Origin: Flavobacteriaceae bacterium
GTDB lineage: Bacteria; Bacteroidota; Bacteroidia; Flavobacteriales; Flavobacteriaceae
DNA length: 42,628 nt
Assembly (NCBI GenBank): GCA_027080135.1
Contig: JALWUJ010000133.1
Coordinates: forward strand, 1-42,628
Direction of reading: 5' to 3'
Each line of letters begins with the position of its first letter. The stretch's first letter is position 1. Position numbers and translations under genes: made by a program. Below the pieces are notes generated by a model, which was not told the DNA's origin, ran no database searches, and was given only the letters and a program-made list of their open reading frames with translations. This document shows positions 28,126-37,138 of the stretch, piece by piece.

Positions 28126-29499
28126 TTATCTAGCGTCTCCAAAATTTTGGTTTAAGGTAACATCTGTTCCCATATAATCTTGTACTGTTCTAAAACCAAT
28201 ATAGCTTCTTGCAGAGTCTGCATATTCGTAATCTCTTGAACTTACTTGTAAGAAATATGCTATATCTTTCCAAGATCCTCCACGTACAACTTTACGTAAA
28301 TTATTAGGATCATTTACATTTGGGTTCATATTTGAAGAAAAATCATATGATGATGGTTCATAAGAAGAATCTACCCATTCTGAAACATTACCTGCCATAT
28401 TGTAAAGGTTATAATCATTAGGTTCATATGATTTTGCCTCAACAGTATATAGAGCTTGATCTGCCGCATAATCTCCACGCAAAGGTTTAAAGTTTGCCAT
28501 AAAACAACCTCTATCATTTTTAATATATGGACCTCCCCAAGGGTAGGTTGCAGATTGCAAACCTCCACGAGCTGCATATTCCCATTCAGCTTCACTAGGT
28601 AGTCTAAATGAGTTTACAAATTGACGTTTTCTTGATTTTTGGTAAGCATTTTTATATAATGTTCTCCAAGCAGTAAAAGCTTTTGCTTGGTGCCAGTTTA
28701 CACCTACAACTGGATATTCTCCATAAGCTTGATGCCAAAAATAATCGTTATGCATAGGCTCATTATAAGAGTAGTTATAATCTTTTATCCAAACAGTTGT
28801 ATCTGGATAAATCATTAATTCTTCTTTTTTCAAAAAGTCTTTTCTTCTTTTACTACCATCTTTAGCAGCAGATTGCATATCCATATAGGTGTACTGAAAT
28901 TTTAATTTCGTAACATCTATAGTTCTTTGGCCGTTATAAGCTTCTTCTGCAGGAATGTACATGGTATCCATTACCTCGCTATAATATTCGTCTGGATATT
29001 CTGCGGTATCCCAAATTAAATCAACTTTATCGTTAATTTTTCTTCCTTCATAATAATCATCACCCATTCCAAAATAGTTATCATACATATATTGGTCATA
29101 AGGAGACATTTCTTCATTTTCCTGATCTACAAAAGCATATTCGCCAATCCCACCGTCTCCTGGTGTTGCTCCAACCTCATCAGCTAAAATGGCTAACCTT
29201 AAACGAACTATTGAGTCGCGAACCCAATAAACAAATTGCCGATACTCAGCATTTGTTATTTCGGTTTCGTCCATGTAAAAAGATCGTACGGTAACGGTTT
29301 TTGTGGGTGCGTCATTAACAGCAACGAAGTCGTCGTCTGCTTTTCCCATTATAAAAGATCCTCCAGGAACTAGGGTCATTCCGTAAGGTTTTTCTGGGTG
29401 CCATGCTTTTCCTTTTGTTCCAACTAGTTCTCCTCTGTCTCCAGAGTTACAACTGTATAACATGGCAATAATCGCAGTAAATGCAATAAGCTTTTTCAT
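28126..29499 (-). CDS. gldK: Gliding motility / T9SS lipoprotein GldK
   Basis: 457 residues. The signal ends in the lipobox MLYSC (acylated Cys17). The body is a formylglycine-generating-enzyme-like (sulfatase-modifying factor) fold: GGSFIMGKADDDF and MDETEITNAEYRQFVYWV early, VVGVNWHQAKAFTAW and RLPSEAEWEYAARGG in the middle, VVRGGSWKD and YIGFRTVQ at the end. In GldK this fold is structural, forming the outer-membrane-attached ring with GldN, and no oxidase activity is expected. It is first in gldKLMN. Confidence 0.97.
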   Translation of the reverse strand: MKKLIAFTAIIAMLYSCNSGDRGELVGTKGKAWHPEKPYGMTLVPGGSFIMGKADDDFVAVNDAPTKTVTVRSFYMDETEITNAEYRQFVYWVRDSIVRLRLAILADEVGATPGDGGIGEYAFVDQENEEMSPYDQYMYDNYFGMGDDYYEGRKINDKVDLIWDTAEYPDEYYSEVMDTMYIPAEEAYNGQRTIDVTKLKFQYTYMDMQSAAKDGSKRRKDFLKKEELMIYPDTTVWIKDYNYSYNEPMHNDYFWHQAYGEYPVVGVNWHQAKAFTAWRTLYKNAYQKSRKRQFVNSFRLPSEAEWEYAARGGLQSATYPWGGPYIKNDRGCFMANFKPLRGDYAADQALYTVEAKSYEPNDYNLYNMAGNVSEWVDSSYEPSSYDFSSNMNPNVNDPNNLRKVVRGGSWKDIAYFLQVSSRDYEYADSARSYIGFRTVQDYMGTDVTLNQNFGDAR

Positions 29500-29534
29500 A
29501 GGTATTTAGGTTAAATTATCGAGATTCAAGGGCG

Positions 29535-29565
29535 TAAACCTATTTATAAAATTTTTAAAAAACAA
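29535..29565 (-). promoter_or_regulatory. gldK: Probable promoter of gldKLMN (TTG-N20-TAGGTTTA)
   Basis: The minus strand has TTG (29563-29565), a 20-base spacer and TAGGTTTA (29535-29542), one mismatch from TAnnTTTG. It is 36 bp before the gldK ATG. Its presence suggests the gliding genes can be transcribed apart from topA and the arginase-fold gene. Confidence 0.5.
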
Positions 29566-29618
29566 CATATTTCTTAAAAAACCCCATAAAATTTCGATTT
29601 TTCTTTAGTTTATTAATG

Positions 29619-30782
29619 TTATAATTCGTTCTTAAGGCGGGCTTTCATCCACCTTTCAGGTATTTCCTGATTACAAGCACTCAAATAATCGCCATAAGTG
29701 CAAGGTAATAACGTATGTCTTTTTAATTTATTATTTACTTCTGAAATAAATGGCAATTCTATCCACCATCTTCCCGTTTTATTGCTTTTTTTAAAGATTA
29801 ATATTTCATCATCAATTGGCACTTTATACACAGTATATAATGCCTCTTTACTAAAATCATCATCTGAAATTCTAAAATTAAAGCCTTCTATAAAATACCA
29901 AAAAATTTGTGCAATTAACATGGCTGCACTTTTCGATTCTGTGAAATTTTTTAATTCATAAACTCCAAATGAAGTTACTCTATTACTAATTCCTGCATAT
30001 CTTGCAATGGCACAAATTTCTCTTCCATCAAATCCGTTTGGACTTTCGCTATTTTTATAACTTAAATCGGCACTTTTTATTGTACCAATATCTAAAATTA
30101 CTAAATCGGCATCTCTTAATATAGGCTCTACTATAGTAATATCTTCTGTTACTTCGCCCAACCGATAGCTATCAAAAAATAACTTATCCATTAAACTTAT
30201 TTCTTCAGGAGAGTTGTAATAAGATTGGTATCCAATATTGCTATAATTAAACAAACTGTAGGGTTTATCTACTATTATTTTTCCAACATAAGACTTGTTG
30301 TTAATTGGTTGGTCTGCATCGCCTAAATCAAATCGGGTATCTACATTTACAATATTAACCATATTTCCTAACACATCGTAAGCACGATATTGAGAATAAG
30401 CTAAATCCTGACTTCCGCCAATTAGCAATGGGGTAATTTTACTTTTTAAAAGGGTTTCAATTACTTTCCTGAATGCAAAATGAGAATCTTGAACTGAATC
30501 TCCTTTTTCTATATCGCCTAAATCTACAATTGTGTGAGACCAATTTCCAGGATAGAGCGAGTACAATGCTTTTCTAATAGCATCAAAATTTAACTCTTCT
30601 CCAATATAATTTATGTCGTTTCGGTTTTCTTTTACTCCAAGAATTGCAAGGGCACCTTCTTTTAATTCTGGAAGTTCCTCTTTGCTACTATGTACAGAAA
30701 TTTGTTTTCCAAGTACACCTTTAGGTAATACTTCTCTATGGGCTAAAACCGATTTTGAAACTGGGGAGAAATATTCTAACAT
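29619..30782 (-). CDS. Arginase/ureohydrolase-fold protein with degenerate metal site
   Basis: 387 residues. The ureohydrolase fold is recognisable from three motif sites, but ligands are lost. The GGDHS motif reads GGSQD (122-126), so the first His is Gln. The DAHxD motif reads DTRFD (148-152), so the second His is Arg. The DxD site reads DIG (231-233), so the second Asp is Gly. Three of six manganese ligands are thus missing and a Mn-dependent hydrolase is unlikely. Automated labels would be formimidoylglutamase or agmatinase. No hut or arginine genes are near. Its ATG overlaps the topA stop (TAATG), so it is coupled to topA, and gldK follows 119 bp downstream. Confidence 0.85.
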   Translation of the reverse strand: MLEYFSPVSKSVLAHREVLPKGVLGKQISVHSSKEELPELKEGALAILGVKENRNDINYIGEELNFDAIRKALYSLYPGNWSHTIVDLGDIEKGDSVQDSHFAFRKVIETLLKSKITPLLIGGSQDLAYSQYRAYDVLGNMVNIVNVDTRFDLGDADQPINNKSYVGKIIVDKPYSLFNYSNIGYQSYYNSPEEISLMDKLFFDSYRLGEVTEDITIVEPILRDADLVILDIGTIKSADLSYKNSESPNGFDGREICAIARYAGISNRVTSFGVYELKNFTESKSAAMLIAQIFWYFIEGFNFRISDDDFSKEALYTVYKVPIDDEILIFKKSNKTGRWWIELPFISEVNNKLKRHTLLPCTYGDYLSACNQEIPERWMKARLKNEL

Positions 30783-33271
30783 TATTTTTTCTTAGCTGCG
30801 GGTCTTTTCTTTTTAACTGTTTTTTTCTTTTTTGGTGTTTTCTTAGCAATAATATCCTTGGCTTGTTCCAAAGTCATTTTTTCTGCTTTTGTGGTTTTTG
30901 GAAGTTCAATTTTTAATTTTCCTTTTATTAAATTGAAACGTCCCCAACGTGCTTTTTCTAATCGAATTCCTTCATCGGTCCAATCGTGAATTAGCTTATC
31001 GATTTCTTTTTGCTTTTTAACTTCAATCAATTCTACAATATCTTCATCTGAAAGATTGTCGAAATCGTATTTTTTATTCACGTTAATAAACATATTATTC
31101 CATTTTATAAATGGTCCAAATCTTCCTGTTCCTTTTTGCACAGGTAAACCTTCGTATTCATAAATGGGTGCATCTGCTTTTCGTTTTTCTTCAATTAAGC
31201 CTACAGCTGTTTCTAAATCTATATCTAACGGATCTGCACCTTTTGGAAGCGAAACAAACTTACCGTCAAATTTTACATAAGGTCCAAACCGACCATTGTT
31301 AACTATCACTTCTTCATCTTCATATATTCCCAAAGATTTTGGTAGTTTGAACAAATCCAATACTTCTTCAAAGGTAACTTGATGTAGTTGTTGGTCGGGG
31401 CGTAAACTTGCAAATATTTTTTCTTCATCGTCTGGAGCCCCAATTTGTGCCATTGGCCCAAAACGCCCTAAACGAACCAATACCGTTTTACCAGACTTTG
31501 GGTCTGTTCCTAAAATACGCTCCCCACTTTCACGATTAGCATTTTCGGTAACATGCTCTATTTGGGGGTGAAATTTTGTGTAGAAATCTTTCAATATTGA
31601 AGTCCAAACCTTTTCTCCTTCAGCTATCCTATCGAAATCTTCTTCAACTTTTGCAGTAAAATTATAGTCGAGTATATTTTTAAAATGTTCTAATAAAAAA
31701 TCACAAACAATCATTCCAATATCGGTTGGAACTAATTTTCCTTTGTCTGAACCAATGATTTCTGTTAGGATAGTTTCCTTTACTTGATTTTTTAAGACAA
31801 GTTGCAGGTATTTTCTCTCCACACCTTCTATAGTACCTTTTTCTACATAATTACGGTTAATTATTGTTGAAATAGTTGGTGCATAAGTAGAAGGCCTTCC
31901 AATTCCTAACTCTTCCATTTGTTTTACTAAAGAAGCTTCGGTATAACGATATGGAGGTCTTGTAAACCTTTGAGTTGCGGTAATATAATTTTTATCTAAA
32001 GTATCTCCTATAGATAATTTAGGCAACATGCCTTCTTGCTCTTCTTCTTCATTATCGGTTCCTTCTAAATACACTTTTAAGAAACCATCAAATTTAATCA
32101 TTTCTCCATTGGCAACAAATTTTTCTGGAACAGTAGAAACATCCACTTTTACATTAGTACGTTCCAATTGAGCATCGCTCATTTGAGAAGCTATGGTACG
32201 TTTCCATATTAGCGAATAAAGTCGTTCCTGATCGTAATCACCATTAATGGTGTGACGCGACATATCTGTAGGGCGGATGGCTTCGTGTGCCTCTTGTGCT
32301 CCTTTGGCTTTACTTTTAAAATTTCTTGGCGAACTGTATTCCTTTCCATATGAATTTTCAATTTCATCCTGTGCCGCTGTTTTTGCATCGTTGGATAGAT
32401 TTACACTATCGGTTCTCATATAAGTAATAAGCCCTGCTTCGTATAATCGTTGAGCCATTGTCATCGTTTTACTTACTGAAAAATACAACTTTCTAGACGC
32501 TTCTTGCTGAAGTGTAGATGTGGTAAAGGGTGGTGCTGGCGATTTTTTTGCTGGCTTTTTTACTAAATCTGAAACCTTATAATTTGCACCTATATTATTT
32601 GCAAGAAACTCTCTTGCTTCTTTTTCGGTTTTAAAATTCTTTGGTAGTTTTGCTTTAAATTTACTTCCGTTTTTGGTTGTAAATTCTGCTACTACTCTAA
32701 AGGATGCTACTGGTGTGAATGCTTCTATCTCACGCTCACGCTCTACAATTAATCTAACAGCAACCGATTGTACCCTCCCTGCCGATAGTCCTCCTTTTAC
32801 TTTTTTCCATAAAACAGGAGAAAGTTCATAACCTACCAATCTGTCTAAAACCCTTCTTGCTTGTTGTGCGTTTACTAGATTATAGTTTATTTTTCTAGGG
32901 TTTTCTATAGCTTTTAATATGGCTGTTTTTGTAATTTCATGAAAAACAATACGTTTGGTATTACTGTCTTCCAATTTTAAATTTTCGGCAAGATGCCAAG
33001 CAATAGCCTCTCCCTCTCGATCCTCATCACTCGCTAACCAAACCGTATCGGCTTTTTTAGCTGCTGCTTTTAAATCTTTCACCAAGCTTTTTTTATCGCT
33101 TGGGACTATATATTTAGGTTTAAAATCTCCTTCCACATCTACACCTAATTCCTTGGAAGGAAGATCGGCTATATGCCCAAAACTTGAAGTTACCTTATAA
33201 TCTTTTCCGAGAAATTTTTCTATGGTTTTTGCTTTCGCTGGTGACTCTACAATCACTAAATTCTTTGCCAT
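30782..33271 (-). CDS. topA: DNA topoisomerase I
   Basis: 829 residues. The Toprim domain (LVIVESPAKAKTIEKFLG, then SDEDREGE at 81-88) supplies the metal site, and catalytic Tyr284 is in GLITYMRTDS. It relaxes negative supercoils by single-strand passage. The C-terminal part has several repeats of the form GRFGPYVKFDGKFVSLPKG in place of the Cys4 zinc ribbons of E. coli TopA; no zinc cysteines are seen. The protein ends in a very basic Lys/Pro tail (KKTPKKKKTVKKKRPAAKKK) that likely binds DNA. It has a good promoter at 33292-33320. Confidence 0.98.
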   Translation of the reverse strand: MAKNLVIVESPAKAKTIEKFLGKDYKVTSSFGHIADLPSKELGVDVEGDFKPKYIVPSDKKSLVKDLKAAAKKADTVWLASDEDREGEAIAWHLAENLKLEDSNTKRIVFHEITKTAILKAIENPRKINYNLVNAQQARRVLDRLVGYELSPVLWKKVKGGLSAGRVQSVAVRLIVEREREIEAFTPVASFRVVAEFTTKNGSKFKAKLPKNFKTEKEAREFLANNIGANYKVSDLVKKPAKKSPAPPFTTSTLQQEASRKLYFSVSKTMTMAQRLYEAGLITYMRTDSVNLSNDAKTAAQDEIENSYGKEYSSPRNFKSKAKGAQEAHEAIRPTDMSRHTINGDYDQERLYSLIWKRTIASQMSDAQLERTNVKVDVSTVPEKFVANGEMIKFDGFLKVYLEGTDNEEEEQEGMLPKLSIGDTLDKNYITATQRFTRPPYRYTEASLVKQMEELGIGRPSTYAPTISTIINRNYVEKGTIEGVERKYLQLVLKNQVKETILTEIIGSDKGKLVPTDIGMIVCDFLLEHFKNILDYNFTAKVEEDFDRIAEGEKVWTSILKDFYTKFHPQIEHVTENANRESGERILGTDPKSGKTVLVRLGRFGPMAQIGAPDDEEKIFASLRPDQQLHQVTFEEVLDLFKLPKSLGIYEDEEVIVNNGRFGPYVKFDGKFVSLPKGADPLDIDLETAVGLIEEKRKADAPIYEYEGLPVQKGTGRFGPFIKWNNMFINVNKKYDFDNLSDEDIVELIEVKKQKEIDKLIHDWTDEGIRLEKARWGRFNLIKGKLKIELPKTTKAEKMTLEQAKDIIAKKTPKKKKTVKKKRPAAKKK

Positions 33272-33291
33272 ATTCCTTTTTATTTGGGCTA

Positions 33292-33320
33292 CAAAAGTAT
33301 AGGAATTTTTTAAAATCCAA
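33292..33320 (-). promoter_or_regulatory. topA: Promoter of topA (TTG-N18-TACTTTTG)
   Basis: The minus strand has TTG (33318-33320), an 18-base spacer and TACTTTTG (33292-33299), an exact match to the Bacteroidota consensus, 20 bp before the topA ATG. Confidence 0.7.
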
Positions 33321-33358
33321 TTTTTATGGACAGAAAATTATTATATTTTCTCTTATTA

Positions 33359-34150
33359 TTAGTTGAGATATTCTGTTGAAAATCTACTTGAAGAATCTTC
33401 CAAATCTTCATTAAAACCAATGGTTTCCTTATAAAAATAATAAATAGGAATATGAACAAAATAAGCTGTAAAAAAAACACCAATAAAGCAAAGTATTACT
33501 CCCAATTGTGCAATCATAGATGACACAATGATTAATCCAAAGACCAACAACCAAAATTTATTTCCGAGTTTAAAGCTGATTGAAACAATATCTGAAACTG
33601 ATAAATTACTATTAAAAGCAAAAACTACAACGATTAATTGTAAGGGAACCATCACATAAAAAATAGGAAAATAACATAATGCTACCGCACCCATTGCAAT
33701 TCCGAATGTAGCTAATGACAACACAAATAGTTTTCCAAAATTCTTCCCTTTCAGAAAATAAAAATAACCTTTGTCATCTTCTGAATTTTCCAAATCTTTC
33801 ACCTTACAAACCTTAAAATAATGTGCTGTAACCCCTAATGAAACCACTTGCGTAATTACTATTAATACAAACACTAAAGCCACGTAAGCAATTATAGTTA
33901 ACAATGGATAATCAAAATTAGGGCGAAAATTTTCTGGACCATCTCCCGATTGTACAGCTTCTATAAAAACTGGAATAAAAGGAATATAAATTATCAATAG
34001 CAAAGGTAAAGTCACCAAAGCCGTCACCAACAAATGTAGAAAACCGTCCATCCACACTTTTTTAAATAAATCGAAACTCTTAGATAATATATCTCCAAAA
34101 TCTGGGGAACTTGCAGTTTCTATTTTCTGAAGTAATTGTTTTTTGTTCAT
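33359..34150 (-). CDS. Polytopic membrane protein, unknown function
   Basis: 263 residues. A soluble N-terminus (MNKKQLLQKIETASSPDFGD) is followed by about five to six hydrophobic helices (around 38-62, 84-110, 142-165, 167-182, 195-215, 218-240), and the chain ends in an acidic-serine tail. It has no transporter or enzyme motif I recognise; it looks like the general DUF975/glycerophosphodiesterase-membrane-domain style of protein. It has its own -7 element and precedes topA on the same strand by 87 bp. Confidence 0.8.
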   Translation of the reverse strand: MNKKQLLQKIETASSPDFGDILSKSFDLFKKVWMDGFLHLLVTALVTLPLLLIIYIPFIPVFIEAVQSGDGPENFRPNFDYPLLTIIAYVALVFVLIVITQVVSLGVTAHYFKVCKVKDLENSEDDKGYFYFLKGKNFGKLFVLSLATFGIAMGAVALCYFPIFYVMVPLQLIVVVFAFNSNLSVSDIVSISFKLGNKFWLLVFGLIIVSSMIAQLGVILCFIGVFFTAYFVHIPIYYFYKETIGFNEDLEDSSSRFSTEYLN

Positions 34151-34172
34151 AATTTAATTGGTTTGTTGAACG

Positions 34173-34180
34173 CAAAGTTA
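34173..34180 (-). promoter_or_regulatory. -7 element TAACTTTG for the membrane protein gene
   Basis: The minus strand reads TAACTTTG, an exact TAnnTTTG match, 22 bp before the ATG at 34150. It is back-to-back with the miaB promoter 45 bp away. Confidence 0.6.
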
Positions 34181-34224
34181 AGAAAAAGAAAGCTGCCATA
34201 ATGTCACAGATTTCAATTAAATTG

Positions 34225-34232
34225 TATCTTTG
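34225..34232 (+). promoter_or_regulatory. miaB: -7 element TATCTTTG for miaB
   Basis: An exact TAnnTTTG match, 87 bp before the miaB ATG. The implied leader of about 80 nt contains the palindrome at 34293-34310. No TTG is found at -33. Confidence 0.6.
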
Positions 34233-34292
34233 CAACCCAGATTAATTTCAGGTATATTAATTGACAAGTAGAACAGAGGTTATACAATAAAG

Positions 34293-34310
34293 AGATCCCC
34301 GCATTCGCGA
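34293..34310. repeat. CCCCGC-type palindrome in the miaB leader
   Basis: GATCCCCGC-ATTC-GCGAGGAG forms an imperfect hairpin (7 pairs with one C-A mismatch) ending about 8 bases before the miaB start codon. It resembles the palindromes at 37757-37797. At this position it could affect translation initiation. Confidence 0.5.
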
Positions 34311-34319
34311 GGAGTTATT

Positions 34320-35765
34320 ATGGAAAAGATAATAGACGAAAAAATACAAGGACAAGCTTTAGATCTTGAAAAAAACGATAAAAACAAACGTAAACTTTTT
34401 ATTGAAAGTTACGGCTGTGCCATGAACTTTAGCGATAGCGAAATCGTAGCTTCTATCCTTGCTAACGAAGGTTTTAACACTACGCAAAACCTAGAAGATG
34501 CCGATTTGGTTTTGGTAAATACTTGCTCAATTCGGGACAAAGCCGAACAAACCATTCGCAAACGTTTACAAAAATACAATGCCATTAAAAAAATAAATCC
34601 AGGAATGAAAGTGGGTGTTTTAGGCTGTATGGCAGAACGTCTAAAAGAAAAATTTTTAGAGGAAGAACGGATTGTCGATTTGGTTGTTGGACCCGATGCC
34701 TACAAAGATCTTCCTAACCTTATAAAAGAAGTAGAAGACGGTCGTGATGCAGTAAATGTAATTTTATCTAAAGACGAAACTTATGGCGACATTGCACCTG
34801 TTAGACTTGGCGGAAATGGAGTAACCGCATTCGTAAGTATTACCCGTGGTTGCGACAATATGTGTACTTTTTGTGTGGTTCCTTTTACCCGCGGAAGAGA
34901 GCGTAGTCGCGATCCTCAAAGTATTATAAACGAAGTAAACGATCTTGCTGAAAAAGGATATAAAGAAATCACGCTGTTAGGTCAGAACGTAGATAGTTAT
35001 TTATGGTACGGCGGCGGATTAAAAAAGGATTTTAAAAATGCTTCCGAAATACAAAAAGCAACCGCAACCGATTTTTCACAATTGTTGGATTTAGTTGCTA
35101 CGGCTCAACCCAAAATGCGGATTCGTTTTTCAACTTCCAACCCACAGGATATGTCGATAGATGTTCTACATACCATGGCAAAACATAAAAATATTTGCGA
35201 CTATATCCATTTGCCTGTTCAGAGTGGAAGTACTCGTATTTTAAAGGAAATGAACCGTCAACACACCCGCGAAGAGTACATAGAATTAATAGATAATATT
35301 CGTAAAATCCTTCCCAATTGTGCCATTTCACAAGATATGATAACAGGTTTCCCAACTGAAACGGAAGAAGATCATCAAGACACACTAAGTTTAATGGAAT
35401 ATGTAAAATACGACTACGGCTATATGTTTGCTTATTCCGAAAGACCCGGAACTTTAGCCGCACGTAAAATTAAAGATGATGTACCTGAAGAAGTGAAAAA
35501 ACGTCGTTTGTCCGAAATTGTAACCTTACAAAGAGAGCATTGTGCTTTTAGAACTGAAGCATTTGTAGGCCAGACTTTAGAAGTATTAATTGAAAAAGAA
35601 TCTAAAAAAAGTGACCAACATTGGGCAGGAAGAACCTCACAAAATACGGTTGCAGTTTTTGACAAAGAAAATTATAATAAAGGAGATTTTGTAATGGTAA
35701 AAATTACCGATTGCACCAGTGCAACTTTAATAGGAAATGCAGTTGGTTACTCTGAAAACAACTAA
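34320..35765 (+). CDS. miaB: tRNA-2-methylthio-N6-dimethylallyladenosine synthase
   Basis: 481 residues. The N-terminal MTTase domain carries cluster ligands Cys33 (SYGCAMN), Cys69 (NTCSIRD) and Cys103 (LGCMAER). The radical SAM domain has CDNMCTFC with Cys178, Cys182 and Cys185. A C-terminal TRAM domain includes [12 protein letters not shown]-like strands and ends [10 protein letters not shown]. It adds a methylthio group to i6A37 of tRNAs reading UNN codons. It contains all six cluster cysteines, so it should be active. It heads a plus-strand run through the sigma-54 activator and lptE to groEL. Confidence 0.97.
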   Translation: MEKIIDEKIQGQALDLEKNDKNKRKLFIESYGCAMNFSDSEIVASILANEGFNTTQNLEDADLVLVNTCSIRDKAEQTIRKRLQKYNAIKKINPGMKVGVLGCMAERLKEKFLEEERIVDLVVGPDAYKDLPNLIKEVEDGRDAVNVILSKDETYGDIAPVRLGGNGVTAFVSITRGCDNMCTFCVVPFTRGRERSRDPQSIINEVNDLAEKGYKEITLLGQNVDSYLWYGGGLKKDFKNASEIQKATATDFSQLLDLVATAQPKMRIRFSTSNPQDMSIDVLHTMAKHKNICDYIHLPVQSGSTRILKEMNRQHTREEYIELIDNIRKILPNCAISQDMITGFPTETEEDHQDTLSLMEYVKYDYGYMFAYSERPGTLAARKIKDDVPEEVKKRRLSEIVTLQREHCAFRTEAFVGQTLEVLIEKESKKSDQHWAGRTSQNTVAVFDKENYNKGDFVMVKITDCTSATLIGNAVGYSENN

Positions 35766-35770
35766 AAAAA

Positions 35771-35803
35771 GACCTCATAGGTTTTTTAAAACCTGTGAGG
35801 TTT
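35771..35803 (+). terminator. Long hairpin after miaB, possible terminator
   Basis: ACCTCA-T-AGGTTTT pairs with AAAACCT-G-TGAGGT through a 2-base loop (about 14 pairs including one G-U). The downstream T-run is only TTT, so termination may be weak. The same CCTCA...TGAGG core occurs at 4820-4848, suggesting a dispersed palindrome family. Confidence 0.5.
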
Positions 35804-35814
35804 AACAAATAAAT

Positions 35815-37113
35815 ATGGAATCAGTACAAGCAACAAAACAACGTTTCGGAATAATAGGAAACGACCCAAAATTAAACAGAGTTATCGAAAAGGCAATTCA
35901 AGTTGCTCCAACAGATATTTCGGTGTTAGTTACAGGAGAAAGTGGTGTTGGTAAAGAAAGTGTTCCTAAAATTATCCATTCGCTTTCGCACCGAAAACAC
36001 GGGAAATATATTGCCGTAAACTGTGGAGCAATTCCTGAAGGAACCATAGATAGCGAACTTTTTGGTCACGAAAAAGGAGCTTTTACCGGAGCTACTGCTA
36101 CCCGCTCTGGGTATTTTGAAGTTGCCGATGGCGGAACCATTTTTCTTGATGAAGTAGGTGAATTACCCTTACCTACTCAAGTACGATTGCTTAGAGTTTT
36201 AGAAAATGGAGAGTTTTTAAAAGTAGGTTCTTCTAAAACTCAAAAAACAGATGTTCGGATTGTGGCTGCTACCAATATTAATATGGCAGAAAACATTAGC
36301 AAGGGTAAATTTAGAGAAGATCTTTATTATCGCTTAAGTACTATAGAAATTCATCTTCCCCCATTGCGTGAACGTCACGAAGATATTCATTTACTATTCC
36401 GAAAATTTGCATCCGATTTTGCTCAGAAATACAAAATGCCTACCATTCGGTTAGACGAACAAGCAACCGAATTATTATTAAATTATCGTTGGGGTGGAAA
36501 TATTCGACAGTTAAGAAATGTTGCCGAACAAATTTCCGTTTTAGAAAAAGACAGAAACATTAACTACCAAACTCTTAGAGGATATCTAAAAGATGTTGGA
36601 AGTAACCTTCCTGCAATTATAGAAACGAAAAAACGTGAAAGTGATTTTAGCAACGAAAGAGAACTTTTATACAAGGTGCTTTTTGATATGCAACGCGATT
36701 TAAACGATGTTAAAAAACTAACTTTAGAGTTAATGAAATCTGGAAACAACTCAAAAGTTCAAGAGGAAAATTCTTCTATCATTGCAAAAATGAATTTAGA
36801 CACTCAAAAAAGTACCGAGTCGTCTATTTCAACTTTAGTAAACAATTTGGAATCTACTCCTACAGAAAATGTAGAAGTTATAAATATTTCAGAAACAAAA
36901 CCCGAAACATATCAAACAGAATCTGTTGCTTCAAAAAACTATACTTTTGTAGAAGATATTGAAGAAGAAGAAAATCTTTCTATTCAAGAAAAGGAGTTGG
37001 AACTTATTAAAAAATCCTTAGAAAAATATAATGGCAAACGAAAAGATGCTGCCGAAGAATTAGGTATTTCAGAAAGAACATTATATCGAAAAATAAAACA
37101 ATATAATTTGTAA
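35815..37113 (+). CDS. Sigma-54-dependent transcriptional activator without a sensor domain
   Basis: 432 residues. The AAA+ domain starts almost at the N-terminus: Walker A GESGVGKE (41-48), the sigma-54 contact loop GAFTGA (88-93), Walker B GGTIFLDE (106-113) and the arginine-finger region REDLYYRLS (167-175). A low-complexity Ser/Glu/Thr linker of about 120 residues follows, then a C-terminal Fis-type HTH (NGKRKDAAEELGISERTLYRKIKQYNL can be seen in parts, about 405-432). There is no receiver, GAF or PAS domain, so activity is probably set by expression or an unknown partner. It lies between miaB and lptE. Its targets are unknown. Confidence 0.95.
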   Translation: MESVQATKQRFGIIGNDPKLNRVIEKAIQVAPTDISVLVTGESGVGKESVPKIIHSLSHRKHGKYIAVNCGAIPEGTIDSELFGHEKGAFTGATATRSGYFEVADGGTIFLDEVGELPLPTQVRLLRVLENGEFLKVGSSKTQKTDVRIVAATNINMAENISKGKFREDLYYRLSTIEIHLPPLRERHEDIHLLFRKFASDFAQKYKMPTIRLDEQATELLLNYRWGGNIRQLRNVAEQISVLEKDRNINYQTLRGYLKDVGSNLPAIIETKKRESDFSNERELLYKVLFDMQRDLNDVKKLTLELMKSGNNSKVQEENSSIIAKMNLDTQKSTESSISTLVNNLESTPTENVEVINISETKPETYQTESVASKNYTFVEDIEEEENLSIQEKELELIKKSLEKYNGKRKDAAEELGISERTLYRKIKQYNL

Positions 37114-37138
37114 TTTTATCCCATATTTGTAAAACTTT

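Noticed and set aside
28126-29499. Active formylglycine-generating or sulfatase-modifying enzyme
   Set aside because: The fold is of that family, but the lipobox, position in gldKLMN and length identify GldK, in which the domain is structural.
35098-35665. Minus-strand frames of 121 and 77 codons opposite miaB
   Set aside because: Nested in a well-supported gene, with no signals of their own.
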